NCBI RefSeq assembly: GCF_003044065.1
Contig: NZ_PZJJ01000004.1
Coordinates: 1-64,000 of the forward strand
Origin: Alkalicoccus saliphilus
GTDB lineage: Bacteria; Bacillota; Bacilli; Bacillales; Salisediminibacteriaceae
Reading direction: 5' to 3'
DNA length: 64,000 bases
Shown here: in pieces, positions 44,253 through 53,714 of the stretch
How positions within the stretch are numbered: the first letter of the stretch is position 1
How the letters are laid out: each line of letters opens with the position of its first letter
Position numbers and translations under genes: made by a program
The notes under the pieces: generated by a model
Told to the model about the DNA's origin: nothing
The model's input: only the letters and a program-made list of their open reading frames with translations
Database searches by the model: none

Positions 44253-44470
44253 TAAGAAGCTTTTGTTTTTTTACTTGTAACAGCCCAGGTTCCACGCTCC
44301 TGTGGTTCCACGAGACCATTATATTCGAGGACGTTCAAATCCCGTTGAATGGTACGTTCTGTTGTACCGAACTCTTCAACCAGATCTTTCGTAGAGACGC
44401 TCCCTTTCTGTTTAATGTAAAGATAAACAGATTTAATACGAGTTAACATACGGTCAGTTGACGGTTTCAA
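44252..44470 (-). CDS. ytzE: DeoR-type helix-turn-helix protein (YtzE)
   Basis: A 72-residue protein that is almost only a DeoR winged helix: IKSVYLYIKQKGSVSTKDLV and EEFGTTERTIQRDLNVLEYN. No effector domain follows, as in B. subtilis YtzE. The TTG start at 44470 follows AAGGAG. Its start overlaps the stop (TTGA) of a short frame upstream. Confidence 0.85.
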   Translation of the reverse strand: MKPSTDRMLTRIKSVYLYIKQKGSVSTKDLVEEFGTTERTIQRDLNVLEYNGLVEPQERGTWAVTSKKTKAS

Positions 44471-44610
44471 AAAACCACTCCTTCTTGTTTGTCACCCACG
44501 ATATCTTCTCGGCACACCAGTGCAGAAAGGGCGAAACGGTAATAATGATCAAACAGAATCAAAGTTTCAGCTGAAAAATATAATGGCTCCTGCTTTTCTC
44601 TGTTCATCAT
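44470..44610 (-). CDS. Possible short ORF overlapping ytzE
   Basis: A short frame (MNREKQEPLYFSAETLILFD and HYYRFALSALVCREDIVGDK, 46 residues) ends with a TGA overlapping the TTG of ytzE, which would suit translational coupling. Only a weak GTGGAA lies before the ATG. The composition is protein-like but I do not recognise it. An in-frame extension upstream to 44817 exists without a convincing start. Confidence 0.3.
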
Positions 44611-44853
44611 AAGTTTCCACAGTGAATACGGTCGTTTTTTAGTACTCTGTATCGCGCTCGTGCAGAAGACGTCCCTCCTTTTAATATATTCTAACCTACA
44701 GGCTGTCGTTTCGTAAAGCGAAAAAGACGTAAAAATCGTAAAAATTCTGTAAATTTCACTCGATCGTTCGGCTTTTCTGCTTTTCAGCAGGAAATAGGAA
44801 GCGTATACTGGAATCATAGACAGAAATTACATATAGAAAGCCAGGGATTATTT

Positions 44854-46020
44854 ATGCAGGAACGTGCTTTTTTTAATATGAAAGGCTATTTTTTCTTTAT
44901 TTACTTCGGTCTTGGAGGTCTCTTTCCACTACTGACCGTTTATCTTCAGGATGATGTAGGTCTCACCGGGTCACAGATTGGTGTTATAACATCAATAGGA
45001 CCGGTCGTGATGATATTGAGCCAGCCGCTCTGGGGAATGCTGAGTGACTATACGAAAAAACCGAAATTTCTTCTCGTGATCGCCTCCATCGGAGCAGGAG
45101 CGACCGGTCTGACGTACATAACCGCACAGGATTATGCCATTTTTGTCGGGATTGCAGCGACTCTCGCAGTATTTCAGAGTGCGCTGATTCCGTTATCAGA
45201 CAGCATCGCAATGAATTATGTAAAGAAGCACGGTGGAGACTACGGAAAAATCCGCATGTGGGGGGCTGTAGGTTTTGCCATAGCTGTCTGGGTGATGGGA
45301 AACTTATCCGACTGGTTCGGACTGCAGGTTATTTTTTATGGTTTTGCCCTCGTGCTCCTTATCAGTGCTTTTTTCTCAGCCGGTATGCCGAACGAGGCTG
45401 CCTCTGTGAAGGTGGATGTGAAAGGAGGAATGAAACGTCTCGTAAAAGTCGACGGATTTCTTCTTTTTCTTTTAATTACTTTCCTTGTTTACGGGCCGAT
45501 TATGGCAAACAACTTCTATTTTGGCCTTCTAATACAGTTTGCTGGAGGGTCACTTGCCGGAGTAGGTTTTGCTTTTCTTCTTGCGGCAGGAAGTGAAGTG
45601 CCGTTTATGCGGTGGGCCGGTGCCTGGATTCAGAGCCGCGGAATATTATTCATATTATTTGCAGCCGCATTCATTTCCGGTATACGCTGGATTTTTTACG
45701 CGACCAATCCGGACCCAATATGGATTTACATTACTACGATTATGCAGGGATTCAGTATCGGACTGTTTGTCCCCGCAGCGCTTCAGTATGTAACTGATAT
45801 TGCCCCTGGAGAAGTGAAAGCAACTGCTGTTTCCATCTATGCAGCCGTAGGTAACGGACTTGGGGCTTTTTTCTTCAGCATTTCCGCCGGCCTGATCATT
45901 GATTGGTTTTCGATTCCGGCCGTTTACTTCTTTTATGGAATAATGACGCTTATTGGTGCATTTCTGCTGTTTATACTCGCACGTCGTCAGCCGCATGTCG
46001 TAAAGAAACCTTCTGTATAA
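44854..46020 (+). CDS. MFS transporter of the LacY/nucleoside-proton symporter-like group
   Basis: A 388-residue protein with twelve hydrophobic segments. SQPLWGMLSDYTKKPKFLLV is a clear motif A loop, and IPLSDSIAMNYVKKHGGDYG with KIRMWGAVGFAIAVW matches the MFS_1_like group that contains the 3-phenylpropionate and nucleoside symporters. The frame is complete and intact. It is monocistronic. The substrate is not predictable. Only a weak ribosome site (CCAGGGA) is seen before the ATG. Confidence 0.85.
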   Translation: MQERAFFNMKGYFFFIYFGLGGLFPLLTVYLQDDVGLTGSQIGVITSIGPVVMILSQPLWGMLSDYTKKPKFLLVIASIGAGATGLTYITAQDYAIFVGIAATLAVFQSALIPLSDSIAMNYVKKHGGDYGKIRMWGAVGFAIAVWVMGNLSDWFGLQVIFYGFALVLLISAFFSAGMPNEAASVKVDVKGGMKRLVKVDGFLLFLLITFLVYGPIMANNFYFGLLIQFAGGSLAGVGFAFLLAAGSEVPFMRWAGAWIQSRGILFILFAAAFISGIRWIFYATNPDPIWIYITTIMQGFSIGLFVPAALQYVTDIAPGEVKATAVSIYAAVGNGLGAFFFSISAGLIIDWFSIPAVYFFYGIMTLIGAFLLFILARRQPHVVKKPSV

Positions 46021-46167
46021 AAGTCTTACATCAGAAATTACTTTTAAAAGGCATATTAGGACGGAGAAACAAGTTAATTCACAAAAGTCTTCCCATAAAA
46101 ACTCAGGGAAATGTACCGAAGTAAAAAGAAGCTCCTATTATATGTTTTTTTGAGGACAGCCTGAAAA

Positions 46168-46200
46168 TAAAAATAACCCCGCCTTATAACGGCGGGGCAG
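46168..46200 (-). terminator. Terminator of cysK
   Basis: On the minus strand CCCCGCCG-TTAT-AAGGCGGGG is followed by TTATTTTTATTTT, just after the cysK stop codon. Confidence 0.85.
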
Positions 46201-46203
46201 GGA

Positions 46204-47139
46204 TTATTCAAATTGAAAAAGGTCTGTCGACAAGTATCTTTCACCGGTGTCACAGGCAATGGCAACAACAACTTCATCGGGACGGAGGTCTTTAGCAGTC
46301 TGCAGTGCTGCATAGCAGGCTGCACCGGAGGAAGGTCCGACAAGAATTCCTTCTTCACGTGCCAGTCTTCTGGCAGTTTCATAAGCGTCTTCATCAGAAA
46401 TTTGATAAATTTTATCATAAATCTTTTCATTTAAAATTGGAGGAACGAACCCGGGGGAAGTTCCTACGAGTTTATGAGGACCCGGTTTTCCACCGGACAG
46501 GACGGGAGATCCTTTCGGTTCTACTACATGAACGGCCAGTTCAGGGTAGGATCTGCGGAGTTCTTCTCCGGTTCCTGTAATGGTACCTCCCGTTCCGGAA
46601 GTTGCTACAAAAGCTGCCAGAGTACCGTCTATCTGCTTAACTGCTTCTTCAATTTCAACGGCAGTAGTCGTACGGTGTGCGTCTGAATTAGCCTGATTTT
46701 CGAACTGCATCGGCATAAAGCCGTTCGGGATTTTTTCGACAAGCTCTTTTGCTTTTTCGATAGCTCCAGGCATTTTTTTATCACCCGGAGTCAGTTCCAC
46801 CTCTGCACCGTAAGCTTTCAAAAGGTTGATACGTTCCTGCGACATTGTGTCAGGCATTGTCAGAATAGCACGGTAGCCTTTGGCGGCTGCATTCATTGCC
46901 AGGCCGATTCCTGTATTTCCGGAAGTCGGTTCAATAATAACTGATTCAGAAGTGAGTAATCCGTCTTTTTCTGCCTGCTCAATCATGTTGGAGGCCGCAC
47001 GGTCTTTAACACTTCCGCTCGGATTCATAAATTCCAGTTTCAAATATACCTGCGCTCCTCCTGCTTCCGGCAGGTGGTGCAGTTTTACAAGGGGAGTATC
47101 CCCGATCAATTCATCCATACGGTCAACTACTTTTGCCAC
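46204..47139 (-). CDS. cysK: Cysteine synthase A (O-acetylserine sulfhydrylase)
   Basis: A 311-residue fold-type II PLP enzyme making cysteine from O-acetylserine and sulfide. The PLP lysine is Lys45 in MNPSGSVKDRA, PTSGNTGIGLAM binds the substrate carboxylate, VATSGTGGTITGTG holds the PLP phosphate and VGPSSGAACYAA is near the C-terminus. The frame runs to an ATG at 47148, but GTG 47139 gives the usual short N-terminus (MAKVVDRMDELIGDTPLVKL) and places GGAAAGG at proper distance, whereas it would abut the ATG. Confidence 0.93.
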   Translation of the reverse strand: MAKVVDRMDELIGDTPLVKLHHLPEAGGAQVYLKLEFMNPSGSVKDRAASNMIEQAEKDGLLTSESVIIEPTSGNTGIGLAMNAAAKGYRAILTMPDTMSQERINLLKAYGAEVELTPGDKKMPGAIEKAKELVEKIPNGFMPMQFENQANSDAHRTTTAVEIEEAVKQIDGTLAAFVATSGTGGTITGTGEELRRSYPELAVHVVEPKGSPVLSGGKPGPHKLVGTSPGFVPPILNEKIYDKIYQISDEDAYETARRLAREEGILVGPSSGAACYAALQTAKDLRPDEVVVAIACDTGERYLSTDLFQFE

Positions 47140-47256
47140 GTTGGTCATCCTTTCCGGTTGGTGATTAAATTCTGATAAGATTACTTACCATTATAGCACA
47201 TTCATTTTTTCAGAAGAAAGCAGAAGTACAGAAGAGTTGGAAAGGAGAGAAGAAGA

Positions 47257-47793
47257 TTGGAGCACTATTTTATTGGTATTAAAGTGGAAGGAAAGACAGC
47301 TGATACAGCTGTTTCCCTGCAAGAGGAGCTCTGCCTGAAAGATTATTTTAAACAACTTCCGGTTAAGGAGGAGTTTCATCTGACGCTGCTGTTTCTCGGC
47401 GGGTGGGAAACTGGTAAAAGGCAGAAACTGTGGTCTGCACTTCAAGACAGAGAATCTTCTTCTTTTAAGCTGTATTTTGACCAGTATGCTTTTTTTGGAA
47501 GAAAAGACTTTCCCCGTGTTCTTTTTTTAAGACCACGCGAAAATGAAACGCTCATGAATTTATATAGTGCAGTAAGCGAAGAAGCTTTCAGGATCGATTA
47601 TCCAGTACCGTCCAAACCCTTCCGCCCGCATTTGACGATCGCAAAAAAATATAAAGGAAACCGGCCGTTCCCTTTTCCTGTGTATGGAGAGGTGGAGAAG
47701 ACTGTAGAAACAGTTACCGAAATGTCTCTGTTCAAGGTCCGGCCGCAGAAATCACCAAAATATGAAAAGGTATCCACAATATTTTTCAAATAA
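47257..47793 (+). CDS. thpR: RNA 2',3'-cyclic phosphodiesterase (2H family)
   Basis: A 178-residue 2H phosphoesterase. Both catalytic H-x-T motifs are present, HLTLLF at 41-46 and HLTIAK at 125-130, with the symmetrical two-lobe layout of LigT/ThpR. It hydrolyses 2',3'-cyclic phosphates at RNA ends or similar substrates. The TTG start at 47257 follows AAAGGAGAG. It is divergent from cysK. Confidence 0.88.
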   Translation: MEHYFIGIKVEGKTADTAVSLQEELCLKDYFKQLPVKEEFHLTLLFLGGWETGKRQKLWSALQDRESSSFKLYFDQYAFFGRKDFPRVLFLRPRENETLMNLYSAVSEEAFRIDYPVPSKPFRPHLTIAKKYKGNRPFPFPVYGEVEKTVETVTEMSLFKVRPQKSPKYEKVSTIFFK

Positions 47794-47872
47794 AGATAAT
47801 AATCATTGAAACAGTCCTGGAAATTCGTTAAGATATGATAGGCAGAATCAAGCCAAGAAGGAGCGGGGATTT

Positions 47873-48130
47873 TTGAGCACTTTTCAGAAGCATCAGATCG
47901 TGTTCGTACGCCGTGCTTTTGACTGGCACGGTAATACAGGCATCGAGTTGTATACAGAAAAGAACGACGAAGCAGTATTCGCTGAAACTTTTCGGATCGG
48001 ACGGGCAGAGATCCGACAGTTTCTTGCGAATCCGGAAACTGTTATGTACCGGATTGTCCCGCCGATGACCGAAAAAGAATTTGCTTCCATCAACCATGAA
48101 GTCCGTTCCTGGCAGAGCGGACTGGTATAG
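47873..48130 (+). CDS. Small hypothetical protein
   Basis: An 85-residue soluble protein (for example KHQIVFVRRAFDWHGNTGIE and YRIVPPMTEKEFASINHEVR), without signal or membrane segments. The TTG start at 47873 has AAGGAGCGG upstream at good spacing, and a strong terminator follows the stop, so it is probably a real gene. I do not recognise the family. Confidence 0.65.
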   Translation: MSTFQKHQIVFVRRAFDWHGNTGIELYTEKNDEAVFAETFRIGRAEIRQFLANPETVMYRIVPPMTEKEFASINHEVRSWQSGLV

Positions 48131-48141
48131 TAACGCTTTTG

Positions 48142-48178
48142 AAGCCTCCGTCTTATAAAAGTCGGAGGCTTCAGCTCA
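48142..48178 (+). terminator. Terminator, first copy of a duplicated hairpin
   Basis: GAAGCCTCCGTCTT pairs with AAGTCGGAGGCTTC. There is no T run here. The second copy at 48510 has one. Confidence 0.65.
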
Positions 48179-48184
48179 TTTCTT

Positions 48185-48470
48185 CCTCTCCATGCTCGGA
48201 AGAAATGGATCTTCAGCTCGTCCTATCTCGCCACGGAGTCGCCTGCTGCAGCTCCAGCAGGAAAATAAAAAGAAGGTTCTTCTCCTAAAAAACGTGTTGA
48301 TTCCGCCCTTTCTTCCATTCAGGAGAGGCTTTTTCCTCCGGAACGTCCGGCGGGGACGCCGGTGGGAATAAGCGCAGTCGGAAGATCCCCTTACACGGCC
48401 GCAGGGCAAACAGCTGACGACGAGCCCCACGGCAGGGCTGATCGCAGGAGAAAGCTATGCGCTCAGAAGA
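48185..48470. repeat. Degenerate intergenic element between the duplicated hairpins
   Basis: A gene-less stretch with GC-rich, semi-palindromic pieces (GGATCTTCAGCTCG, GTTGATTCCGCC, GGCGGGGACGCCGGTGGGAA, TGACGACGAGCCCC) of the type found in widespread intergenic repeats of Bacillaceae, as recalled. Frames across it show the Arg/Cys/Pro-rich composition of non-coding DNA. Confidence 0.4.
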
Positions 48471-48509
48471 ATAATGATTCTGAAATCAAGACTTAATCAA
48501 CACTCTGGA

Positions 48510-48543
48510 GCCTCCGTCTTTTAAAAGTCGGAGGCTTTTTTCT
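48510..48543 (+). terminator. Terminator, second copy of the duplicated hairpin
   Basis: GAGCCTCCGTCTTTTAAAAG followed by TCGGAGGCTTTTTT. It is nearly identical to the hairpin at 48142-48178. Confidence 0.75.
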
Positions 48544-48567
48544 GGCGGGATATTTACTTTTTCTTTC

Positions 48568-48579
48568 GGGGGGGGGGGG
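48568..48579 (+). repeat. Twelve-G homopolymer tract
   Basis: An uninterrupted run of 12 G, about 120 nt upstream of the Lon-like protease gene. It is unusual in this composition and prone to slippage. Confidence 0.9.
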
Positions 48580-48700
48580 AGCGGTTAAAAACAAGGACAA
48601 CAGGTATTTTTCAGTACATCCTTCCGGAAAGAAGGGATTGGAATTTATGTGTCTAATAGTAATAAGAAAGACATAATAAATCTTAGTGGGAGGTTCCTGA

Positions 48701-51133
48701 ATGAATACCGAAGAGTTCGACCAGAAAAGATCATCCCACCGGCTGCCGCCGGAGAAACTGAGATCAGAGTGCCGTGACGATTTTTTTGATTTCGCAACAA
48801 CAGACGATATTGGAAAATGCAGTATTGATATGATCGGGCAGAAGCGTGCAGAACAGGCGATGTCCTTCGGGCTGGCAGTGGAACAGAACGGATATAATTT
48901 GTTTGTAGTGGGGCCTGCAGGAACCGGTAGAATGACCTACACGCAGGGAAGCGTGTCAAAAATGGCAGAGTCAGGAGAAGTTCCGCGTGACTGGGGCTAC
49001 GTTCACAACTTTGATAACCACGACCGTCCGGTAGTAATTTCTTTTGAAGCAGGGAAGGGGCACGAATTCCGCAGGGATATGGAAATTCTGCTGATGGATA
49101 TTGAAAGGGAAATACGGAGTGCTTTCACAAGCGACGGCTATGAAAAACAGAAAAGAAAGATGATAGATGAATTCCGGAGGAGTGTAGAGCAGCTCTGGAA
49201 AGAGGCCGAAGTCTTTGCAGGGGAGCACCATTATAAAATTGAACGATCCCCGGGAGGTATTAATACAATTCCTCTTATTGACGGAAAGCCGATCAGCATT
49301 GAGGAATTCAAACGGCTTTCCCCGCAGCAGAAAGAGCACCTTAAAGAACAGGAGAAGCTGCTTGAGGATAAACTGCAGGAAACAGTACTGCAGATTCAAA
49401 AAAAAGAAGATCAGCTCCGGAAGAGTGTACATGCTTTTATGAAGGAAATAACGTCCAATTCAGTAAAAAGTCTTTTTATTCCGCTGAAAGAAAAATATTA
49501 TGAAAATAAGAAGGTAGGAACATACCTGGACGCCTATTATTCTGATGTGGTAGAGCATTTTCATTTCTTTTTTTCGGAGGAAGAGGAGCAGGAAACGGTT
49601 TTGAATGCACTGGCGGGGCCGAAAGAAAAGCCGTTTCTCAGATACGCGGTAAATTTGTTTGTGAATAATAAAGGTCTGGAAGGGGCCCCGGTTATTTACG
49701 AAACAAATCCAACGTACCAGAACCTTTTTGGGAAAGTGGAATATCAGGGGCAGCTCGGTAACCTGATTACAGATTTTACTATGATTAAACCAGGCGCGCT
49801 GCATCTCGCCAATGGGGGATATTTGATTCTGCAGGCATCTGAACTTCTCCAGCACCCCTATGCCTGGACTGGGTTAAAAAGAGCTTTGCAGTCAGGGAAT
49901 ATACCGATCGAAAACCCGAATGAAGACCGGGGGCTTTTTCCGGCGAGTGCGATTAAACCAGAACCGATTCCTTTGAACGTGAAAATAATCATCATAGGGT
50001 CTTATTATATATATGAACTGCTCTCCAGACTCGATGAAGATTTCGACAAGCTGTTTAAAGTGAAAGTGGAATTTGATACTGAAATGCCTAAAAGCGATGA
50101 AAACAATCATAAAATGGCCTGCTTCATAAAAAACTATGCCGAGGACGAAGGGCTGCTTCCTTTTCACCGAAGAGCCGTGGCAGATGTCATTAACTACAGT
50201 TCAAGACTTGTCGATGAAAAAACAAAACTGACGACACGGTTTCAGGATATAACGAAACTGCTCGTGGAATCGAGTTTTTATGCGAAAGAAGCAGAAGAGG
50301 AGATTGTCGATAAACCGCACATTCAGAAAGCTCTATTTGAAAAAACGCAGAGATCCAATCATGTCCCGGAAAAATTCAGGGAAATGATCCATAACGGAAC
50401 GATTATGATCGAAACAAAAGGCAGACGTATCGGTCAGATCAATGGTCTTGCCGTTATGGGAACGAGAGATTCGCTGTTTGGCATTCCGACTAAAATCACG
50501 GCGCAGACATTTGCCGGCAAGAACGGCATAGTCAATATTGAACGGGAAACAGCTATGAGCGGTCAAATTCATCATAAAGGAATGATGATTCTTACAGGTT
50601 TTTTGTCAGGCCAATTTGCCAAAAACAGACCGATCCCGCTTTCCGCGAGCATTACATTCGAGCAGACGTACACGATGATTGACGGGGACAGTGCTTCCAG
50701 TACAGAGCTGTATGTACTGCTTTCGTCACTCGCCGAAGTACCAATTCATCAGGGTACGGCTGTTACGGGATCAGTCAATCAATGGGGAGAGATTCAGCCG
50801 ATCGGCGGAGTTAATGAAAAAGTCGAAGGTTTTTATCACATCTGCAGTCAAAACGGCCTGACCGGGGAACAGGGAGTAATCATCCCGAAGCAGAATGTAA
50901 AAAACCTTATGCTTGATGAAGAAGTTGTGGAAGCGGTCCGGAACGGGCAGTTTCATATTTGGGCGATAGGACATATCGCGGACGGACTGGAAATACTGAC
51001 CGGCTTTCATGCAGGGTATGAACGTAATAATAACGGGGAATTTCCAGAAGGGTCTATTTTTGCGAGGGCAGACGAGCGGTTTTCAAAAATGCATGAAATA
51101 GCAAAAGAAGAACGGGAGCAGCTGAAGGAATAA
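48701..51133 (+). CDS. Lon-like ATP-dependent protease (AAA_32/Lon_C type)
   Basis: An 810-residue protein. The N-terminal AAA part has a P-loop GPAGTGRMT (71-79), with Arg in place of the usual Lys as common in this branch. A charged helical insertion follows (about 150-260, LKEQEKLLEDKLQETVLQIQ), then a C-terminal Lon protease domain with catalytic Ser664 in DGDSASSTELY and Lys707 in GGVNEKVEGFY. This is the cytosolic Lon-like family distinct from classical LonA. GGGAGG precedes the ATG. Its substrates and role are unknown. A 12-G tract lies 120 nt upstream. Confidence 0.88.
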   Translation: MNTEEFDQKRSSHRLPPEKLRSECRDDFFDFATTDDIGKCSIDMIGQKRAEQAMSFGLAVEQNGYNLFVVGPAGTGRMTYTQGSVSKMAESGEVPRDWGYVHNFDNHDRPVVISFEAGKGHEFRRDMEILLMDIEREIRSAFTSDGYEKQKRKMIDEFRRSVEQLWKEAEVFAGEHHYKIERSPGGINTIPLIDGKPISIEEFKRLSPQQKEHLKEQEKLLEDKLQETVLQIQKKEDQLRKSVHAFMKEITSNSVKSLFIPLKEKYYENKKVGTYLDAYYSDVVEHFHFFFSEEEEQETVLNALAGPKEKPFLRYAVNLFVNNKGLEGAPVIYETNPTYQNLFGKVEYQGQLGNLITDFTMIKPGALHLANGGYLILQASELLQHPYAWTGLKRALQSGNIPIENPNEDRGLFPASAIKPEPIPLNVKIIIIGSYYIYELLSRLDEDFDKLFKVKVEFDTEMPKSDENNHKMACFIKNYAEDEGLLPFHRRAVADVINYSSRLVDEKTKLTTRFQDITKLLVESSFYAKEAEEEIVDKPHIQKALFEKTQRSNHVPEKFREMIHNGTIMIETKGRRIGQINGLAVMGTRDSLFGIPTKITAQTFAGKNGIVNIERETAMSGQIHHKGMMILTGFLSGQFAKNRPIPLSASITFEQTYTMIDGDSASSTELYVLLSSLAEVPIHQGTAVTGSVNQWGEIQPIGGVNEKVEGFYHICSQNGLTGEQGVIIPKQNVKNLMLDEEVVEAVRNGQFHIWAIGHIADGLEILTGFHAGYERNNNGEFPEGSIFARADERFSKMHEIAKEEREQLKE

Positions 51134-51145
51134 CGTTAACAAACT

Positions 51146-51188
51146 GAAGGCAGTTCCAACCGACCGTTGGAACTGCCTTTTTGTTTTA
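51146..51188. terminator. Terminator between the Lon-like gene and glgP
   Basis: AAGGCAGTTCCAAC pairs with GTTGGAACTGCCTT, followed by TTTGTTTT on the plus strand. It probably serves both convergent genes. Confidence 0.88.
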
Positions 51189-53615
51189 TTTTACTGGTTT
51201 GATCTTCCATATATCCGAAGCGTATTCATGAATCGTCCGGTCGCTGGAAAATTTGCCGGAGTAGGCGATGTTCGCTACGCTCATCTTCTGCCAGTATTCC
51301 TGGTTACGGTAGCTTCGTTCCACGAGTTCATGGGTTTCGATATAAGGATCGAAATCCTTCAGTACAAAGTACGGATCATTATGGTAAAGCATATGATAAA
51401 AAATATCTTTGAATTCGATTTCCTGGGAACCGAAGGCGCCGACTTGCAGCTGGTCCATTATGCGGCGGACACGCTCGTCTGTATGGTAAATATCTTTTGC
51501 ATTATAACCGCCGTTGGCATAATAATCGAGAACCTGTTCACTGTTTAATCCGAAAATAAAGATATTATCATCACCGACGAGGTCCTTAATTTCGATGTTG
51601 GCACCGTCCAGAGTACCGACAGTCATCGCGCCGTTCATCATCATTTTCATATTCCCTGTACCGGATGCTTCTTTGCTCGCTGTAGAAATTTGTTCGCTGA
51701 GTTCAGCGGCAGGAATAATCTTTTCAGCAAGGCTCACGTTGTAGTTTTCGAGGAAGATTACTTTAAGCTTATCATTGATCTCCTTATCGTGGTTCACCAC
51801 GGAAGCTACGTGATGAATCAGCTTGATGACTTCCTTGGCCATATGGTAGCTTGGTGCTGCCTTAGCCGCGAAAATAAAGGTCCGTGGTGTCAGATCAAGT
51901 GACGGATTATCTTTCAGCTCATTGTATAAGTAAATGACGTGGAAGATATTCAGAAGCTGGCGTTTGTATTCATGCAGCCGTTTAATCTGAACATCAAAAA
52001 TAGAATGCTCGTTAATCGTGATGCCGGTACGAGATTTAATCAGCTCAGCAAGTGCCAGTTTGTTCTGATGTTTTACGGAAGCGATATCGTCCAGGAACGG
52101 TCGGTCGTTGGAATATCTCATCAGGCCGATAAGTTTAGCGGGCTGCCGGATCCACTGCGGGCCGATAGCCTCTGTAATTGTTTGCGACAGTGCAGGATTA
52201 ACCTGCAGAAGCCAGCGCCTGTGGGTGATACCGTTTGTTTTGTTATTGAATTTGGAAGGAAACAGGTCATAAAAAGGCTTCATTTCCTTTTTCTTTAATA
52301 TCTCTGTGTGAAGCTGAGCAACTCCATTTACACTGAAGCTTCCGACAATAGCAAGCCGTGCCATATGGATCTGATCGTCGGCAATAACGGCGACTTCCGG
52401 AATTTTATCGCGCAGTTCCGGGTGATCGAACCAAATACCGCGGCAGAAGCGTTCGTTAATTTCATAAATAATCATGTAAATACGCGGGAGCAGATTTTTA
52501 ATCATTTCCACCGGCCATTTTTCAAGTGCTTCACTGAGAGTAGTGTGGTTAGTATAAGCGATAGTTTTCGTTGTTACTTCCCAGGCGTCTTCCCATGAAA
52601 ACTTTTCATTATCCATCAGAATACGCATCAGCTCAGGTACTGCAAGAGACGGGTGGGTGTCATTTATTTGAATGACTGCTTTTTCATGAAGCTTGTGAAG
52701 GTCCCGGCCGTTCTTCTCCTTAAACTCCCGTATAATATTCTGAATCGTAGCTGATACGAGAAAATACTGCTGCTTGATCCTCAGTTCTTTACCCTCGTAC
52801 TGCGAATCATCCGGATATAGAAATCCGGAAATCTGTTCGATGGAGTGCATGTGATCCAGGTGATGGTAGTATTTGCTTTCTGATTCTGCAAGAATATCGG
52901 ATTCCTGCTCGGGTAGTTCGGCGCTCCATAGACGGAGTGTATTAACAACGTCATTATGATATCCGGAAACAGGCACGTCATAAGGAACAGCTCGTACTTC
53001 ATCTGTATCTTCGTAGGAAAACTCCAGTACATTGTCGGCACGATGGTGCATATGAACTTCTCCTCCGAAATGAACAGTCAGTGATTCTTCGGGACGACGT
53101 GTTTCCCAGGGATAGTCTTCCTTCAGCCAATAGTCGGGAAGCTCGACCTGATTGCCGTGAATGATCCGCTGCTCAAACAACCCGTACCGGTAGCGTATGC
53201 CGCTTCCATGCCCTGCGTAGCGGAGAGAAGCGATAGAGTCGAGAAAGCAGGCTGCAAGACGTCCTAAACCGCCATTGCCGAGTCCTGCATCGTGCTCCTG
53301 ACTGTACACTTTTTCGGGGTCTTTACCAAGGCTGATGAGTGTTTTGTTGCAGATATCGAGCAGCCCGCAGTTCATCAGGTTATTTTCCATCAGTCTGCCT
53401 ATTAAGAATTCCATCGAAATATAATATACCTGGCGCTCCTCGTTCTGCTTGTATTTTTCACGGGTATTGACCCATTTTTCATTTAAACGTTCCTGAGCAA
53501 TGGCCGCCACGGCGTAATATAAATCTTTTTCGTTGGCTTCCTGGAGTGTTCTTCCACGGTCTTTCTTCAGTTTTTCAGCTAAATGATCCTGAAACGTTTC
53601 AACAGTGTATTCCAT
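51186..53615 (-). CDS. glgP: Glycogen phosphorylase
   Basis: An 809-residue GT35 enzyme that releases glucose-1-phosphate from glycogen. EHDAGLGNGGLGRLAACFLD near the N-terminus, RIYMIIYEINERF, KRLHEYKRQLLNI, and the PLP-lysine region EASGTGNMKMMMNGAMTVGT are complete. It is the last gene of glgBCDAP, 99 nt after glgA, with a ribosome site (GGGAGGAACC) before the ATG. Confidence 0.96.
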   Translation of the reverse strand: MEYTVETFQDHLAEKLKKDRGRTLQEANEKDLYYAVAAIAQERLNEKWVNTREKYKQNEERQVYYISMEFLIGRLMENNLMNCGLLDICNKTLISLGKDPEKVYSQEHDAGLGNGGLGRLAACFLDSIASLRYAGHGSGIRYRYGLFEQRIIHGNQVELPDYWLKEDYPWETRRPEESLTVHFGGEVHMHHRADNVLEFSYEDTDEVRAVPYDVPVSGYHNDVVNTLRLWSAELPEQESDILAESESKYYHHLDHMHSIEQISGFLYPDDSQYEGKELRIKQQYFLVSATIQNIIREFKEKNGRDLHKLHEKAVIQINDTHPSLAVPELMRILMDNEKFSWEDAWEVTTKTIAYTNHTTLSEALEKWPVEMIKNLLPRIYMIIYEINERFCRGIWFDHPELRDKIPEVAVIADDQIHMARLAIVGSFSVNGVAQLHTEILKKKEMKPFYDLFPSKFNNKTNGITHRRWLLQVNPALSQTITEAIGPQWIRQPAKLIGLMRYSNDRPFLDDIASVKHQNKLALAELIKSRTGITINEHSIFDVQIKRLHEYKRQLLNIFHVIYLYNELKDNPSLDLTPRTFIFAAKAAPSYHMAKEVIKLIHHVASVVNHDKEINDKLKVIFLENYNVSLAEKIIPAAELSEQISTASKEASGTGNMKMMMNGAMTVGTLDGANIEIKDLVGDDNIFIFGLNSEQVLDYYANGGYNAKDIYHTDERVRRIMDQLQVGAFGSQEIEFKDIFYHMLYHNDPYFVLKDFDPYIETHELVERSYRNQEYWQKMSVANIAYSGKFSSDRTIHEYASDIWKIKPVK

Positions 53616-53714
53616 AGTACAGGTTCCTCCCTTTATTTATCCTCATGATGAAGGTGGTGATAATGTTATAAATACACTGATTCGCTGGTAAAAAGCTGCC
53701 GGATAATTGTTTAG

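Noticed and set aside
48176-48430. 84-residue frame in the gap before the Lon-like gene
   Set aside because: The Arg/Cys/Ser-rich translation is typical of non-coding repeat DNA, and it has no start signals.
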